A stretch of 64,000 nt of DNA, taken from Rhodoferax lithotrophicus (lineage in GTDB: Bacteria > Pseudomonadota > Gammaproteobacteria > Burkholderiales > Burkholderiaceae_C). The notes under the pieces are model-generated. The model worked only from the letters and a program-made list of their open reading frames with translations. It was not told the DNA's origin and made no database searches. The DNA is taken from NCBI RefSeq assembly GCF_019973615.1, contig NZ_AP024238.1:4857989-4921988 (forward strand). The letters are read 5' to 3'. The translations under genes and the position numbers were made by a program. Positions 33,131-42,701 of the stretch are shown here, in pieces (position 1 is the first letter of the stretch; the number at the start of each line of letters is the position of its first letter).

Positions 33131-34234
33131 TCAAGCCGGGCTGCGGCTGGGCAAGGCCAAAAATACGCGCAAGCGAACCAGCTCGTCGTCCAGTGCCAGC
33201 CGGTAGGCCGCCTCGTTTGGGGCGCGGCCTGACACATAGCCCAGATCGGCCTGCAACTGCGCGTTTTGAACACTCAAATTGGCCCATCCAATGACCTGGT
33301 CACGCCATAACAAGGGCAAGGCGTAGTAGCCGCGCAGCCGTTTGGGGGCCGGGGTGTAGGCCTCAAAACGGTAGGCCCAGCCCCAAAAAAGCTCAAAGCG
33401 CCGCCGGTCCCACACCACCGGGTCAAACGGAGCCAGCAACCGTACCGCCTCGGGCACTTGGCAACGTGCTGCGGGGTTTTCATCCCCAGGCCAAAGCCAG
33501 GTGATACCGTCCACGTTGGCACTGGCCAGCCGTTGCTTGGCACGTTGCAGGGCAACCTGGCGCAGACTCGCCCACTGGGGCGCTCCCCCGCGCAGAAGAC
33601 CCACCAATTCAGCCAGTGAGCGCTCCGGCAAGGGGGCGTATTTCTGCACGATCACGTCCACCAACGCATCCATGGCCTGGGCCGGGTCGGTGACGAGGGA
33701 ATCCGGGGCTGGCAGCTGGTGCGCGGCGTAGGTGCGCACACCTTTGACGCGCCCGGCAATACGCAGCAGGCCGCGGTACTGCATGTCATCAAGCAACTGT
33801 GTACTGGCCCTGGACGAGCCACCAAACCAGTTGCGGGCCGAGCCGTGGGCAAAGTGTGCATCCACCTCGCGTGGGTGCACCGTGCCGTGGGCGCGGACAA
33901 AGTCCAGCACCGCCTGGGCCTGCGCCAGGCGCTCGGGTGACCACACGGCGGCGGGTGTGCGTGGGTGCATCAGGGCTTGGGTGGCGCGCGGCAGAAAACC
34001 GTAGTTGACGAAAAAGTCTTCTTCAATGTCGAGGGTGGGGTAGAGCCGCTCCAGATCACCGGCACAGTAGCCTTTGACACGATGACGCAGCGTCAGGTCT
34101 TGTGCCCTTGCCGGGGCGCGGATCGGGTCGGCCTGCACAAAGCCCAGGCGCTGAATGGTGCGTTCCAGGCTCAGCGGGCCAAACAGGCTGCGCGCCAGCG
34201 CATAACGCCGCAAGGTGGTGAGGGTGATGGCCAT
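33131..34234 (-). CDS. YcaQ/AlkX-family DNA glycosylase (winged-helix)
   Basis: The 367-residue protein matches the YcaQ family: LTTLRRYALARSLFGPLSLE at the start, LGFVQADPIRAPARAQDLTL, RLYPTLDIEEDFFVNYGFLPR, the long winged-helix region with HFAHGSARNWFGGSSRASTQ, and LLAPFDPVVWDRRRFELFWG near the C-terminus. The characterised member in E. coli unhooks interstrand crosslinks and alkylated bases. Start at ATG 34234 fits the family; an open frame continues far upstream but only as shadow. A LexA box sits 18 bases upstream, so it is probably SOS-induced. Confidence 0.88.
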   Translation of the reverse strand: MAITLTTLRRYALARSLFGPLSLERTIQRLGFVQADPIRAPARAQDLTLRHRVKGYCAGDLERLYPTLDIEEDFFVNYGFLPRATQALMHPRTPAAVWSPERLAQAQAVLDFVRAHGTVHPREVDAHFAHGSARNWFGGSSRASTQLLDDMQYRGLLRIAGRVKGVRTYAAHQLPAPDSLVTDPAQAMDALVDVIVQKYAPLPERSLAELVGLLRGGAPQWASLRQVALQRAKQRLASANVDGITWLWPGDENPAARCQVPEAVRLLAPFDPVVWDRRRFELFWGWAYRFEAYTPAPKRLRGYYALPLLWRDQVIGWANLSVQNAQLQADLGYVSGRAPNEAAYRLALDDELVRLRVFLALPSRSPA

Positions 34235-34251
34235 GGGAAATGGGTTTATAA

Positions 34252-34267
34252 CTGTGCAAAAATACAG
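34252..34267 (-). promoter_or_regulatory. LexA (SOS) box upstream of the YcaQ-like gene
   Basis: CTGT-N8-ACAG, the exact LexA half-site arrangement of beta/gammaproteobacteria, with an A/T-rich centre (GCAAAAAT) and TAT after the right half. It lies 18 bases upstream of ATG 34234 and would overlap the promoter. Confidence 0.65.
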
Positions 34268-34381
34268 TATATCCATCCCCGGTACAGCTTGTCCATCCTC
34301 GCATACCGGACACATTTGACCTTCATCACCGCACCCCAATAACTTGGTGCTTACCATTCTGAACATGAGTGATCTCCAACC

Positions 34382-35266
34382 ATGAACACCGGCGTGCTTT
34401 ATGCCGGTCTGGCGTACATCTGCTGGGGCCTGTTCCCCATTTTTTTCAAGCAACTGAGCAACGTCCATCCTTTTGAGGTGGTGATGCACCGCATGGTGTG
34501 GTCGCTGTTGTTTCTGGTGTGTGTGCTGGCTGTGCTTAAGCGCTGGGCCTGGCTGCGCGAGCTGCTGCGCCAGCCTCGGGTGCTGGCAGCATTTGCCCTG
34601 TCGGCCTTGCTGTTGTCGGCCAATTGGTCGGTGTACGTGTGGGCAGTGCACAACGCCCATGTGGTGGATGCCAGCCTGGGCTATTTCATCTTGCCGCTGG
34701 TGAATGTGGCGTTTGGTTTTATCTTTTTGAAAGAGCGTCCACGCCCCGGTCAGTGGCTGGCTGTGGCGGTGGCGGCCACGGGTGTGTTGTGGCTGGCGGT
34801 ACAGGCCGGGCGGCTTCCTTGGGTGGCTTTGGTGCTGGCTTTCACCTTTGGTTTTTACGGCCTGCTGCGCAAGGTGGCCACGCTGGGTGCGCTGGAAGGG
34901 CTGACGCTGGAAACCCTGCTGCTGTCGCCGTTTGCGCTGGGATTGCTGGTGTGGTGGACCTGGCATGGGCAAGGTGCGCTGGTGCAGGGTGACATACCCA
35001 CCCTGGGCTGGCTGTTGCTGGCCGGGCCGCTGACTGCGGTGCCCTTGCTGCTTTTTGCAGCGGGCGCACGCCGTATTCCCATGGCCACGCTGGGTATCCT
35101 GCAATACATTTCGCCCAGTCTACAAATGCTGGTGGGAGTGTGGATGTACGGAGAGACGTTTGAATCCACCCGGTTTGTCGGCTTTGGCCTGGTCTGGTCG
35201 GCATTGGTGATTTATAGCCTGGAAGGCTTGTGGACAGTGCGCAAGCCGCTATCAAATCAAAACTGA
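34382..35266 (+). CDS. rarD: EamA family transporter RarD
   Basis: The 294-residue membrane protein has about ten helices and the RarD-type start GVLYAGLAYICWGLFPIFFK. VHPFEVVMHRMVWSLLFL, LSANWSVYVWAVHNAHVVDASLGYFI, FGFIFLKERPRPGQWLAV and the second EamA half ending IPMATLGILQYISPSLQMLVG follow. RarD proteins are inner-membrane permeases of the drug/metabolite superfamily with uncertain substrate (named from chloramphenicol sensitivity). It is divergent from the glycosylase gene and followed by the AlkD-like gene 11 bases later. Confidence 0.9.
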   Translation: MNTGVLYAGLAYICWGLFPIFFKQLSNVHPFEVVMHRMVWSLLFLVCVLAVLKRWAWLRELLRQPRVLAAFALSALLLSANWSVYVWAVHNAHVVDASLGYFILPLVNVAFGFIFLKERPRPGQWLAVAVAATGVLWLAVQAGRLPWVALVLAFTFGFYGLLRKVATLGALEGLTLETLLLSPFALGLLVWWTWHGQGALVQGDIPTLGWLLLAGPLTAVPLLLFAAGARRIPMATLGILQYISPSLQMLVGVWMYGETFESTRFVGFGLVWSALVIYSLEGLWTVRKPLSNQN

Positions 35267-35277
35267 ACAAGAAACCT

Positions 35278-36399
35278 ATGGCAGAGCCCCTGAAAAACCA
35301 ATATGGCGCTGATGTGCCGCATGCCATAGCCGCCATGATCTCAGCGGTGCACCCGGCTTTCAACAGCGCGGGTTTTGTGCGTGAGGTGCTGGACGGGTAT
35401 GACGCACTTGAGCTGATGCCGCGTGGCAAAAAAATCGCCCAGGCCCTGCACGCCTACTTGCCAGACGATTACGGTCGGGCGGTGGCGATCCTGCTGGACT
35501 CGCTGGATCAGCCGCATGGCCGCGACCCCGGCCTGAGCCTGGCTTCATTCTTGTACCTACCCCACACCCAGTTTGTGGCCGAGTACGGCCTGGCGCATTT
35601 TGAGTTGTCGATGCGTGCCCAGCACGCGCTGACCCAGCGTTTTACCGCCGAGTTCAGCATTCGCCCCTTTCTGCTGCACCACCCTGAGGCCACGTTGGCG
35701 CAGCTCATGGCGTGGACGCAAGACCCCAGCGCCCATGTGCGGCGGCTGGTGTCGGAAGGCACCCGCCCGCGCCTGCCCTGGGCTCCCCGCCTGCGCCAGT
35801 TTCAGCATGATCCAACACCGGTGCTGGCCTTGCTGGAGCGGCTCAAGGATGACCCCGAGCTGTATGTGCGCCGCTCGGTGGCCAACAACCTGAACGACAT
35901 TGGCAAAGATCACCCCGAGATCTTGGCCCACACCGCCCAGGCCTGGCTGCAGGATGCCACTGCCGAGCGCAACTGGATCGTCGGCCACGCCCTGCGCTCG
36001 GCCGTCAAACGGGGTGAAACTGCGGCCCTTGCGGTGTTGGGTTTTGGCCAGAGCGCCCAGGTGGTGGTGGAACAGGTTCAGATCAGTCCGGCGCGTGTCG
36101 CCATTGGTGACGCAGTCAGTATTGCCTTTGAATTGCATAACCCCTTGTCTGCGCCCCAGACGGTGTTGGTGGACTTGGCGGTGCATTACGTCAAAGCCAG
36201 CGGTCAGCCCCGCGCCAAGGTGTTCAAGCTCAAAACGCTGGAACTTGCCCCAGGCCAAACCGTGTCATTGGTCAAGAAGCTGTCATTGGATCAGATGAGT
36301 ACGCGCACCCATTACCCCGGACGGCACCAGGTAGATGCCGTGATTAATGGGCAGGCCAGGGCATTGGGGGCGTTTGAGTTGGTTCAGCGGGATCCATAA
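35278..36399 (+). CDS. DNA alkylation repair protein (AlkD-like HEAT repeat family)
   Basis: This 373-residue protein has a HEAT-like helical repeat core at residues 30-250: FLYLPHTQFVAEYGLAHFEL, FSIRPFLLHHPEATLAQLMA, DPSAHVRRLVSEGTRPRLPW, LKDDPELYVRRSVANNLNDI. A beta-rich C-terminal domain follows (about 262-373, ISPARVAIGDAVSIAFELHN). The core matches the DNA-alkylation-repair HEAT family in which AlkD-type proteins excise N3/N7-alkylpurines. The beta C-terminal domain is typical of the longer subgroup, whose activity is not proven. It is next to a YcaQ-type glycosylase, so base-damage repair is a local theme. Confidence 0.82.
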   Translation: MAEPLKNQYGADVPHAIAAMISAVHPAFNSAGFVREVLDGYDALELMPRGKKIAQALHAYLPDDYGRAVAILLDSLDQPHGRDPGLSLASFLYLPHTQFVAEYGLAHFELSMRAQHALTQRFTAEFSIRPFLLHHPEATLAQLMAWTQDPSAHVRRLVSEGTRPRLPWAPRLRQFQHDPTPVLALLERLKDDPELYVRRSVANNLNDIGKDHPEILAHTAQAWLQDATAERNWIVGHALRSAVKRGETAALAVLGFGQSAQVVVEQVQISPARVAIGDAVSIAFELHNPLSAPQTVLVDLAVHYVKASGQPRAKVFKLKTLELAPGQTVSLVKKLSLDQMSTRTHYPGRHQVDAVINGQARALGAFELVQRDP

Positions 36400-36530
36400 G
36401 GCAGGTTGAGGCATCCAGGCGTTGGATGGGCGAGGCCTGCAACGCCGGTTTATCTTGTTCGGGTCATGGCGCATAGAATGAAACGTATAAGAATTCCACA
36501 ATTAAAGGAATCCATCTTCTGAAGGTACCG

Positions 36531-39500
36531 ATGATGTTCACTTCTCGTCTTCGAATGACGATTTTGTATCTGGTTCTAGCTGTCATCTGGATCTACCTGT
36601 CTGACCAGGGGCTCGCTACGCTGTTAGGTGATTCGGGTCTGGTCACTGATTGGCAAACACTCAAGGGCCTGGCTTTTATCCTGCTGAATGGCGGGCTGGT
36701 TTATTGGTTGGCCGGGCGCAGCGCAGGTGAGCCGGTCGCGGTCAAATTAGTGACCGATACACGTGTACGCTGGATTTCGGCGGGGGTGTTTCTGGCTTCT
36801 CTGGCTTTAGGCGTGGGACTGATCACGATCATCGAGAGTGCCCGCGTTCAGCAGCGGCGGGCCGTTGCACTGGATCGGGCTGCAGACCATGCACACGCAC
36901 TGCAGTTGCAGATTGATCGTGCGATGTCGGCCACCTATGCACTGGCGGCAATGGTGCGTCAAGGGCAGGGCCGTATTCACAACTTTGAAGCCCTGACGAC
37001 GCAGATGCTGCCACTCTACCCAGGGGTCAGCGCACTGGTGCTGGCACCCGGTGGGGTGGTCTCTGAGATCGCTCCACGTGCGGGCAACGAACGTGCCATC
37101 GGTATCGACAATTTAAACGATCCCAAGCACCGCACGGACGCACTCAGGGCCATGGACAGCCGGGCGGTCACGCTCGAAGGCCCGGTGACACTCAGTGATG
37201 GCAGCAGTGGCCTGATCGGTCGGCTGGCAGTGTTCCTCGGTGATGGGAAGTCAGCGCATTTTTGGGGGTTTGTGACGGCGGTGGCGGAGATGAACGAGCT
37301 GATGCGTATCTGCAATCTGCAGCAAATGGCAGAGTTCGGCTACAACTACCGCCTTGTTCATAACGGTGCCAATGCCCTTGTATCTGTCCTGGCGCAGTCA
37401 ACATCTGCCGCACTTGATGACCCGGTGGTACATAACATTCAGGTGTCAAACAGCCAGTGGATTCTGGGTGTTGCACCGATCTCCGGCTGGCATTCCTACC
37501 CCTCGCTGCTGGTCGAACTTTTATTGGCGCTGTTGGCAAGCTCTTTGCTGGCCTACCTCGCATACGTCTTGTTGCGTCACCCACAACTATTGCAGCGTGA
37601 GGTTGAACTGCGTACCAAGGAGTTGGCCGCTGCCAACCAGCGCCTTGGCAATCTGCACCAAGCCGTTGAGCAGAGTCCTGCCACCGTTGTGATCACGAAT
37701 CGCGAGGGGAAAATCGAATATGTCAATCCAAAATTCACCGAACTCACCGGCTACACCGCCGCAGAGACGCTTGGTCAAACCTCGCAGCTGATCCAGTCTG
37801 GACTGACCTCCGATGAGGTGTACACAGCGATGTGGCAAACCCTGCTGGCCGGGAAGGAGTGGCGCGGCGAATTGTGCAATCGCAAGAAAAATGGCGATCT
37901 TTACTGGGAGTTCGAGGTAATTGCGCCCGTACGCAACGAACAAGGCGAGATTGCACACTTCATCGCCGTCAAAGAGGATGTCACCGAGTGGCGGCTGGCA
38001 CGCGTGGCGCTGGAGCGGCTGAACCGCACCTTGCGCGTGCTCAGTGAGGCGAACAGCGCGCTGGTGCGTACCAGTGATGAGGCCACACTGCTGGCGGAGG
38101 TGGGGCGGATCCTGGTTGAAGTGGGTGGCTATTGCTTTGTCTGGGTCGGTATGCCCGAGCCAGGCCACGAAACGGTGTTGCGCCCGGTCATGATAGTTCC
38201 CGGAGATAGTGTGGAGGCGGCGTTGTTAACACATGATCGCGGCACCAAAGCCCACTGGCCGGGTTTTGTGGGTGCGGCAATAACCCAAGAACGCCCCATC
38301 ATCTGCATGTCTATTGCAGATGATGCCTACTATGTCGAAGCCAGCGAAGCCGTTCGCCGTTGCGGTTGTGTGGCGGGTGCTGCGCTGCCTCTGGTGTCGG
38401 GGCATGAGGACTTTGGGGTTCTGGTGTTGCATGCGGGTGACAAGGAAACACTGGGTCAGGAAGAGCTGGTGCTGTTGCAGGAGCTTGCCGACGACCTTGC
38501 TTATGGCATTGCAAGCCGGCGCAGTGAAGACATCCTGCACCTGCATGAGCAGGCAATCGAGGCTTCCAGCAACGGCATCATGATTTCATCGGTGCTGGAT
38601 GCCGACCATCCATTCACCTATGTCAACCCAGCCTTCGAGCGCATCACCGGCTACGGCGTTGCCGATGCAGTGGGACGGAATGGACGCTTCCTGCTGGGGT
38701 CAGACTTTGAACAACCTGAGCTCGATAGCATCCGCCTGGCCTTACGCGAGGGCCGCGAAGGGCATGCTGTTTTACGCAATTACCGTAAGGACGGCAGCAT
38801 GTTCTGGTGCGAACTGTCGGTGTCGCCGGTGCGCCGCCATGGTGGCCTGGTGACACACTTCGTTTCGGTGTTGACCGATATCACGGAGAGCAAAAACTAC
38901 GAGGCAACGCTGGAATACCAATCCAACCACGACCAGCTCACCGGACTGCCGAACCGCAACCTGCTGGATGACCGCCTGGATCAGTCACTGGTTCACGCAG
39001 CGCGTGCTGACGATGAGGTCGCCATTATGGTGATCGGTCTGGATCGTTTCAAGATGATCAACGACGGACTCGGTCATGCCGTAGGTGATGCCTTGTTGAA
39101 GCTGGCGGCACTCCGGCTGCAGTCGTGTATGCGTGATGGAGACACCCTGGCGCGGCTTGGTGGCGACGAATTTGTCATGATCTTGCCAACTACGGATGCC
39201 ACCCGCACCGCGCAGATCGTGTGCGGACGTATTCAGGCAGAGTTGGCTTTGCCGTTTGTGCTGCAGGCGCACCACCTGACCCTGTCTGCCAGCATGGGCA
39301 TCAGCCTGTACCCGAATGACGCAGGTGATACGCAGGGACTGCTGCGCCACGCCGAGGCGGCCATGTACCGGGCCAAGGAACAGGGGCGCAACGGAATACA
39401 GTTTTTCACCGCGGATATCAACCAGCGGGTGCACGAGTTACTGACCATGGAAAGCCAGTTGCGCCAGGCCCTTGCCAACGGTGAATTTCTGCTGCATTAC

Positions 39501-40664
39501 CAGCCCCAGGTTGATCTGATGAGCGGCTCCATTGTCGCCGCCGAGGCATTGGTACGCTGGCAACACCCTGAACGCGGCATGGTGCCGCCCGTGGACTTCA
39601 TTGCTCTGGCAGAGGAAACCGGGCTGATCGTACCGTTGGGTGAATGGGTTCTGGTGGAAGCTTGCCGTCAACACCGCACGTGGCTGGATGCCGGATTGGC
39701 GGCGGGGCGAATCGCTGTCAACCTTTCAGCGCGGCAATTCAGCGACGCTGGTTTACTGCCATTGATCAAACGCGTGCTGGCCGATACCGGCCTGCCACCG
39801 GCCCTGCTTGACCTGGAGGTGACGGAAAGCATGGCGATGCAGGATGTGGACCGGGCCATTGAATTGCTGCAAGAACTCACCCGCCTGGGGGTGCGGATAT
39901 CTCTGGACGACTTTGGTACCGGGCATTCATCACTGAGTTATCTGCAACGTTTTGCCGTCAACACCCTGAAGGTTGACCGCAGCTTTGTGCACGAAGTCGC
40001 CACAGATCCACAACGGTCCGCCATCACCAGCACGATCATTGTCATGGCGCACAACCTGGGATTGACGGTGGTCGCTGAGGGCGTTGAAACCTTGGTTGAA
40101 CTTAGCTACCTGCGCCAACACGCTTGCGACGAGATTCAGGGCTACTATTTCAGCCGTCCTTTACCGGCTGCAGAATACGAAGCCCTGTTGCGCGAGCGGC
40201 GCAGCCTGGCACAGCCCCTGCCAAGTGAGGGCGAGGCGGTGCGCACCTTGCTTCTGGTGGATGATGAGCCCAACGTGTTGTCGGCGCTCAAGCGCCTGTT
40301 GCGGCGCGACGGCTACCAGATATTGACCTCCACCAGTGCACGTGAAGGCCTTGATCTGCTGGCGACCAACGCGATCCAAGTGATCATCTCGGACCAGCGC
40401 ATGCCAGAGATGAGTGGTACAGAATTCCTCTCGCGGGTCAGACAATTGCACCCGCACACGGTACGCTTGGTGCTGTCGGGCTACACCGACCTCAATACGG
40501 TCACCGAAGCGATCAACGAAGGCGCCATCTACAAATTCCTGACCAAACCGTGGAACGACAATGACATGCGGGAAACTATCCGGCTGGCGTTCACGGTGCA
40601 GGAGGAGAACCAGCGGCGCTGGCCGGGCGACCCCACCACTGCCGCACCCATCCCCCGGCACTGA
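36531..40664 (+). CDS. Multidomain c-di-GMP regulator: CHASE-PAS-GAF-PAS-GGDEF-EAL-REC
   Basis: The protein has 1377 residues. Membrane segments lie near 10-27, 45-62 and 83-103. A periplasmic CHASE domain follows (about 120-320, YPGVSALVLAPGGVVSEIAP), then another helix (about 327-347), PAS (380-490), GAF (510-675) and PAS (685-800). The GGDEF domain (810-970) has intact RLGGDEFVMIL and the inhibitory RxxD five residues before it (RDGD). The EAL domain (985-1230) has EALVRW, DDFGTGHSSLSYL and EGVET, all intact, so both synthesis and breakdown of c-di-GMP are possible. A receiver domain closes the protein (1240-1355, LLLVDDEPNVLSALKRLLRR with phospho-acceptor D in ISDQRMPEM). A C-terminal receiver after EAL is unusual. 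Confidence 0.92.
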   Translation: MMFTSRLRMTILYLVLAVIWIYLSDQGLATLLGDSGLVTDWQTLKGLAFILLNGGLVYWLAGRSAGEPVAVKLVTDTRVRWISAGVFLASLALGVGLITIIESARVQQRRAVALDRAADHAHALQLQIDRAMSATYALAAMVRQGQGRIHNFEALTTQMLPLYPGVSALVLAPGGVVSEIAPRAGNERAIGIDNLNDPKHRTDALRAMDSRAVTLEGPVTLSDGSSGLIGRLAVFLGDGKSAHFWGFVTAVAEMNELMRICNLQQMAEFGYNYRLVHNGANALVSVLAQSTSAALDDPVVHNIQVSNSQWILGVAPISGWHSYPSLLVELLLALLASSLLAYLAYVLLRHPQLLQREVELRTKELAAANQRLGNLHQAVEQSPATVVITNREGKIEYVNPKFTELTGYTAAETLGQTSQLIQSGLTSDEVYTAMWQTLLAGKEWRGELCNRKKNGDLYWEFEVIAPVRNEQGEIAHFIAVKEDVTEWRLARVALERLNRTLRVLSEANSALVRTSDEATLLAEVGRILVEVGGYCFVWVGMPEPGHETVLRPVMIVPGDSVEAALLTHDRGTKAHWPGFVGAAITQERPIICMSIADDAYYVEASEAVRRCGCVAGAALPLVSGHEDFGVLVLHAGDKETLGQEELVLLQELADDLAYGIASRRSEDILHLHEQAIEASSNGIMISSVLDADHPFTYVNPAFERITGYGVADAVGRNGRFLLGSDFEQPELDSIRLALREGREGHAVLRNYRKDGSMFWCELSVSPVRRHGGLVTHFVSVLTDITESKNYEATLEYQSNHDQLTGLPNRNLLDDRLDQSLVHAARADDEVAIMVIGLDRFKMINDGLGHAVGDALLKLAALRLQSCMRDGDTLARLGGDEFVMILPTTDATRTAQIVCGRIQAELALPFVLQAHHLTLSASMGISLYPNDAGDTQGLLRHAEAAMYRAKEQGRNGIQFFTADINQRVHELLTMESQLRQALANGEFLLHYQPQVDLMSGSIVAAEALVRWQHPERGMVPPVDFIALAEETGLIVPLGEWVLVEACRQHRTWLDAGLAAGRIAVNLSARQFSDAGLLPLIKRVLADTGLPPALLDLEVTESMAMQDVDRAIELLQELTRLGVRISLDDFGTGHSSLSYLQRFAVNTLKVDRSFVHEVATDPQRSAITSTIIVMAHNLGLTVVAEGVETLVELSYLRQHACDEIQGYYFSRPLPAAEYEALLRERRSLAQPLPSEGEAVRTLLLVDDEPNVLSALKRLLRRDGYQILTSTSAREGLDLLATNAIQVIISDQRMPEMSGTEFLSRVRQLHPHTVRLVLSGYTDLNTVTEAINEGAIYKFLTKPWNDNDMRETIRLAFTVQEENQRRWPGDPTTAAPIPRH

Positions 40665-41541
40665 CCAGCACAATGCCGATCAGCACCGGAATGGCACCCA
40701 GCAAAAAGCGCAGCTCAATCGGCTCATTCAGCAGCCAGGCCCCAAACACTATGCCAAACAAGGGTGTAAGGAACGAGAACACACCCAGGCGTGAGGCCAG
40801 GTAATGGCGCAACAGCCAAAACCATGCCAAAAAACTGGCAAATGACACCACCAAGGTGTGAAACGCCAAACTGGCCCAAACCTGCAGTGTGAGGTTAAAG
40901 CGCGCCTGCCCGGTGACCAGCGCACCAACCAGCAGCAACAGAAAAGCCCCTATCAACTGGTACAACAGAGTCTGTGTAGCAGGTGCTTTTGACAGGGCAG
41001 AACTGCGCACTACCACCGTGGTCGCAGCCCAGGACACCCCCGCCATCAGGCCCAGAAAGTCGCCCCACAACGCATCACCCGCAACCGCATGGGTGGAGGA
41101 GCTGCGTCCCAAAAAGGTCAACGCAATACCGCCAAATGCCAGCGCAATACCTAGCCATTGCAGCGCACCCAAGCGTTCGGCTGGCAGGCGCCAGTGCAGG
41201 CCCAGCGCGGCAAACATCGGTGCGGTATACAAAAACACCACCATGTGTGACGCAGTGGTGTGACGCAGGCCCTCGGCCACCAGCAAAAACTCCAGCGCAA
41301 ACAGCACCCCAACCACCACGCCAGCTGGCAAGGTGCCATCACGCCAGTCCATGCGTTCACCACGCCACCACATCACCAGCGCCACCAGCAACGCGGCCCC
41401 ACCCGAGCGCAGGGCGATCTGCATGATGGGGGAAATATCGTTCACAGTGGCTTTCAGCACCACCTGCTGCAAACCCCAAACGGCGCACAGCACCAACATC
41501 AGGGTCACGGCTCGGGGATCAAGGGCTTGGCGGCTAGACAT
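40591..41541 (-). CDS. DMT superfamily (EamA) transporter
   Basis: The 316-residue membrane protein has about ten helices and two EamA repeats (MLVLCAVWGLQQVVLKATVN, MVVFLYTAPMFAALGLHWRL, ALAFGGIALTFLGRSS; WLLRHYLASRLGVFSFLTPL, FGIVFGAWLLNEPIELRFLL). It is an exporter or permease of a small metabolite; the substrate is unknown. The divergent AraC-type gene 99 bases away is its likely regulator. Its last 74 bases overlap the 3' end of the c-di-GMP gene on the opposite strand. ATG 41541 starts the first helix correctly. Confidence 0.88.
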   Translation of the reverse strand: MSSRQALDPRAVTLMLVLCAVWGLQQVVLKATVNDISPIMQIALRSGGAALLVALVMWWRGERMDWRDGTLPAGVVVGVLFALEFLLVAEGLRHTTASHMVVFLYTAPMFAALGLHWRLPAERLGALQWLGIALAFGGIALTFLGRSSSTHAVAGDALWGDFLGLMAGVSWAATTVVVRSSALSKAPATQTLLYQLIGAFLLLLVGALVTGQARFNLTLQVWASLAFHTLVVSFASFLAWFWLLRHYLASRLGVFSFLTPLFGIVFGAWLLNEPIELRFLLGAIPVLIGIVLVSAGGWVRQWWGRPASAAGSPPAP

Positions 41542-41640
41542 GGCAACAAGGGTAGAAAAAGAGGAGGTTGGATTATTGGTGTGACGGCTTTCATTGATAT
41601 AGTGAAAACCAGACAATCCATACGCCACAACCGACAAAAC

Positions 41641-42468
41641 ATGCGCATCCTTCGCCCCAAGCTCGACATCCCATTGGCTAGCCCCAGCTTGCCCGCGCCC
41701 CTGATGTTTCGTAGCGCCTATGTGCCAGCGCTGGGTATTTACCCGCTGCACCAGCACGCCTGGGGTGAGTTTGTGTATTCGTTCAGCGGGGTGATGGAAG
41801 TCAAGGTGGCCGAGCACCACTACCTGGCACCGCCGCAATACGGGGTCTGGTTGCCACCCAACCAGGCGCATGTGGGCATGAACCGCCAGGCGGCACACCA
41901 TGCCTCGCTGTACATCTCGGCCGAACTGTGTGGGGCTTTGCCCACCGAGCCAAGTGCACTCACCGTCAGCCCGCTGGCGCGTGCCATGCTGGAGCATTTG
42001 CATGCCCGGCCAGCCCCGCAGGTAGATGCCGACAGTCCGGCTGATGCCCGCTTGTTGCAGGTGTTGCTGGACCAGCTCAGCACCGCGCCCCGTGCGGGCA
42101 GCTACCTGCCCAGCTCGGATGACTTGGCTCTGGGCCCGGTGTTGCGCTGGCTGGAAGCCCACCCCGGAGACAACCGCACGCTGCCCGAACTGGCGGCCCT
42201 TGCCAACACCACCGAACGCACGCTGATGCGCCGCTGCCAGCGTGATCTGGGCATGAGCCTGGCACAGTGGCGGCAACGGCTGCGGGTGGTCAAAGCCATG
42301 GCGCTGCTGGAGCATGGTCAAACCGTGGAGACCATCGCGCTGGATCTGGGTTACGGCAGTGCATCGGCCTTCATCAGCATGTTCAAGCGCCTGGCCAGGG
42401 CGACACCCGATGAATTCCGCAAGGGGGCCATGGTGCCTGCAGCTTTTTATAGTGAAAATGACCTCTAG
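41641..42468 (+). CDS. AraC family transcriptional regulator (cupin sensor)
   Basis: The 275-residue protein has an N-terminal cupin-like sensor (about 20-110: YVPALGIYPLHQHAWGEFVY, YGVWLPPNQAHVGMNRQ) and a C-terminal AraC double helix-turn-helix (about 165-265: RTLPELAALANTTERTLMRR, MALLEHGQTVETIALDLGYG, SASAFISMFKRLARATPDEF). It probably controls the divergent transporter gene. The last nine codons and the TAG lie in the dispersed repeat copy at 42451-42503, so the C-terminus (FYSENDL) may be acquired. Confidence 0.9.
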   Translation: MRILRPKLDIPLASPSLPAPLMFRSAYVPALGIYPLHQHAWGEFVYSFSGVMEVKVAEHHYLAPPQYGVWLPPNQAHVGMNRQAAHHASLYISAELCGALPTEPSALTVSPLARAMLEHLHARPAPQVDADSPADARLLQVLLDQLSTAPRAGSYLPSSDDLALGPVLRWLEAHPGDNRTLPELAALANTTERTLMRRCQRDLGMSLAQWRQRLRVVKAMALLEHGQTVETIALDLGYGSASAFISMFKRLARATPDEFRKGAMVPAAFYSENDL

Positions 42469-42503
42469 TGCCCGTCAATATTGCGTGAGCAGCTATCAAA
42501 AAT
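42451..42503 (-). repeat. Dispersed intergenic repeat, copy B (minus orientation)
   Basis: Read on the minus strand it gives TTTTTGATAGCTGCTCACGC, then GGCACTAGAGGTCATTTT, matching the consensus ATAGCTGCTTGCGC ... GCGCTAGAGGC. It supplies the end of the AraC coding sequence. Confidence 0.7.
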
Positions 42504-42701
42504 GTAAAAAGTTGCCAATGGATTTTTGGCTGACTTGATGCCAGAACGGGTGCAACGCGCCAGACCTGTCTGCACCTCAATTGCTCACACCTGCGTGGTA
42601 TGCTTTAGGACATGTCGTGCCGTTCCAAACCCAGCCAGATGTACACCCAACCTGTGGTGTGTGCTGGTTTGCCCGTGATTTTGCGGGCTATAGACGCACG
42701 A

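Noticed and set aside
34235..35104. N-terminal extension of the YcaQ-like frame (about 290 codons)
   Set aside because: The extension is antisense to rarD, and the family's conserved start MAITLTTLRRYALARSLFG is at 34234.
41542..42321. N-terminal extension of the DMT transporter frame
   Set aside because: It is antisense to the AraC gene; the first transmembrane helix begins soon after ATG 41541.
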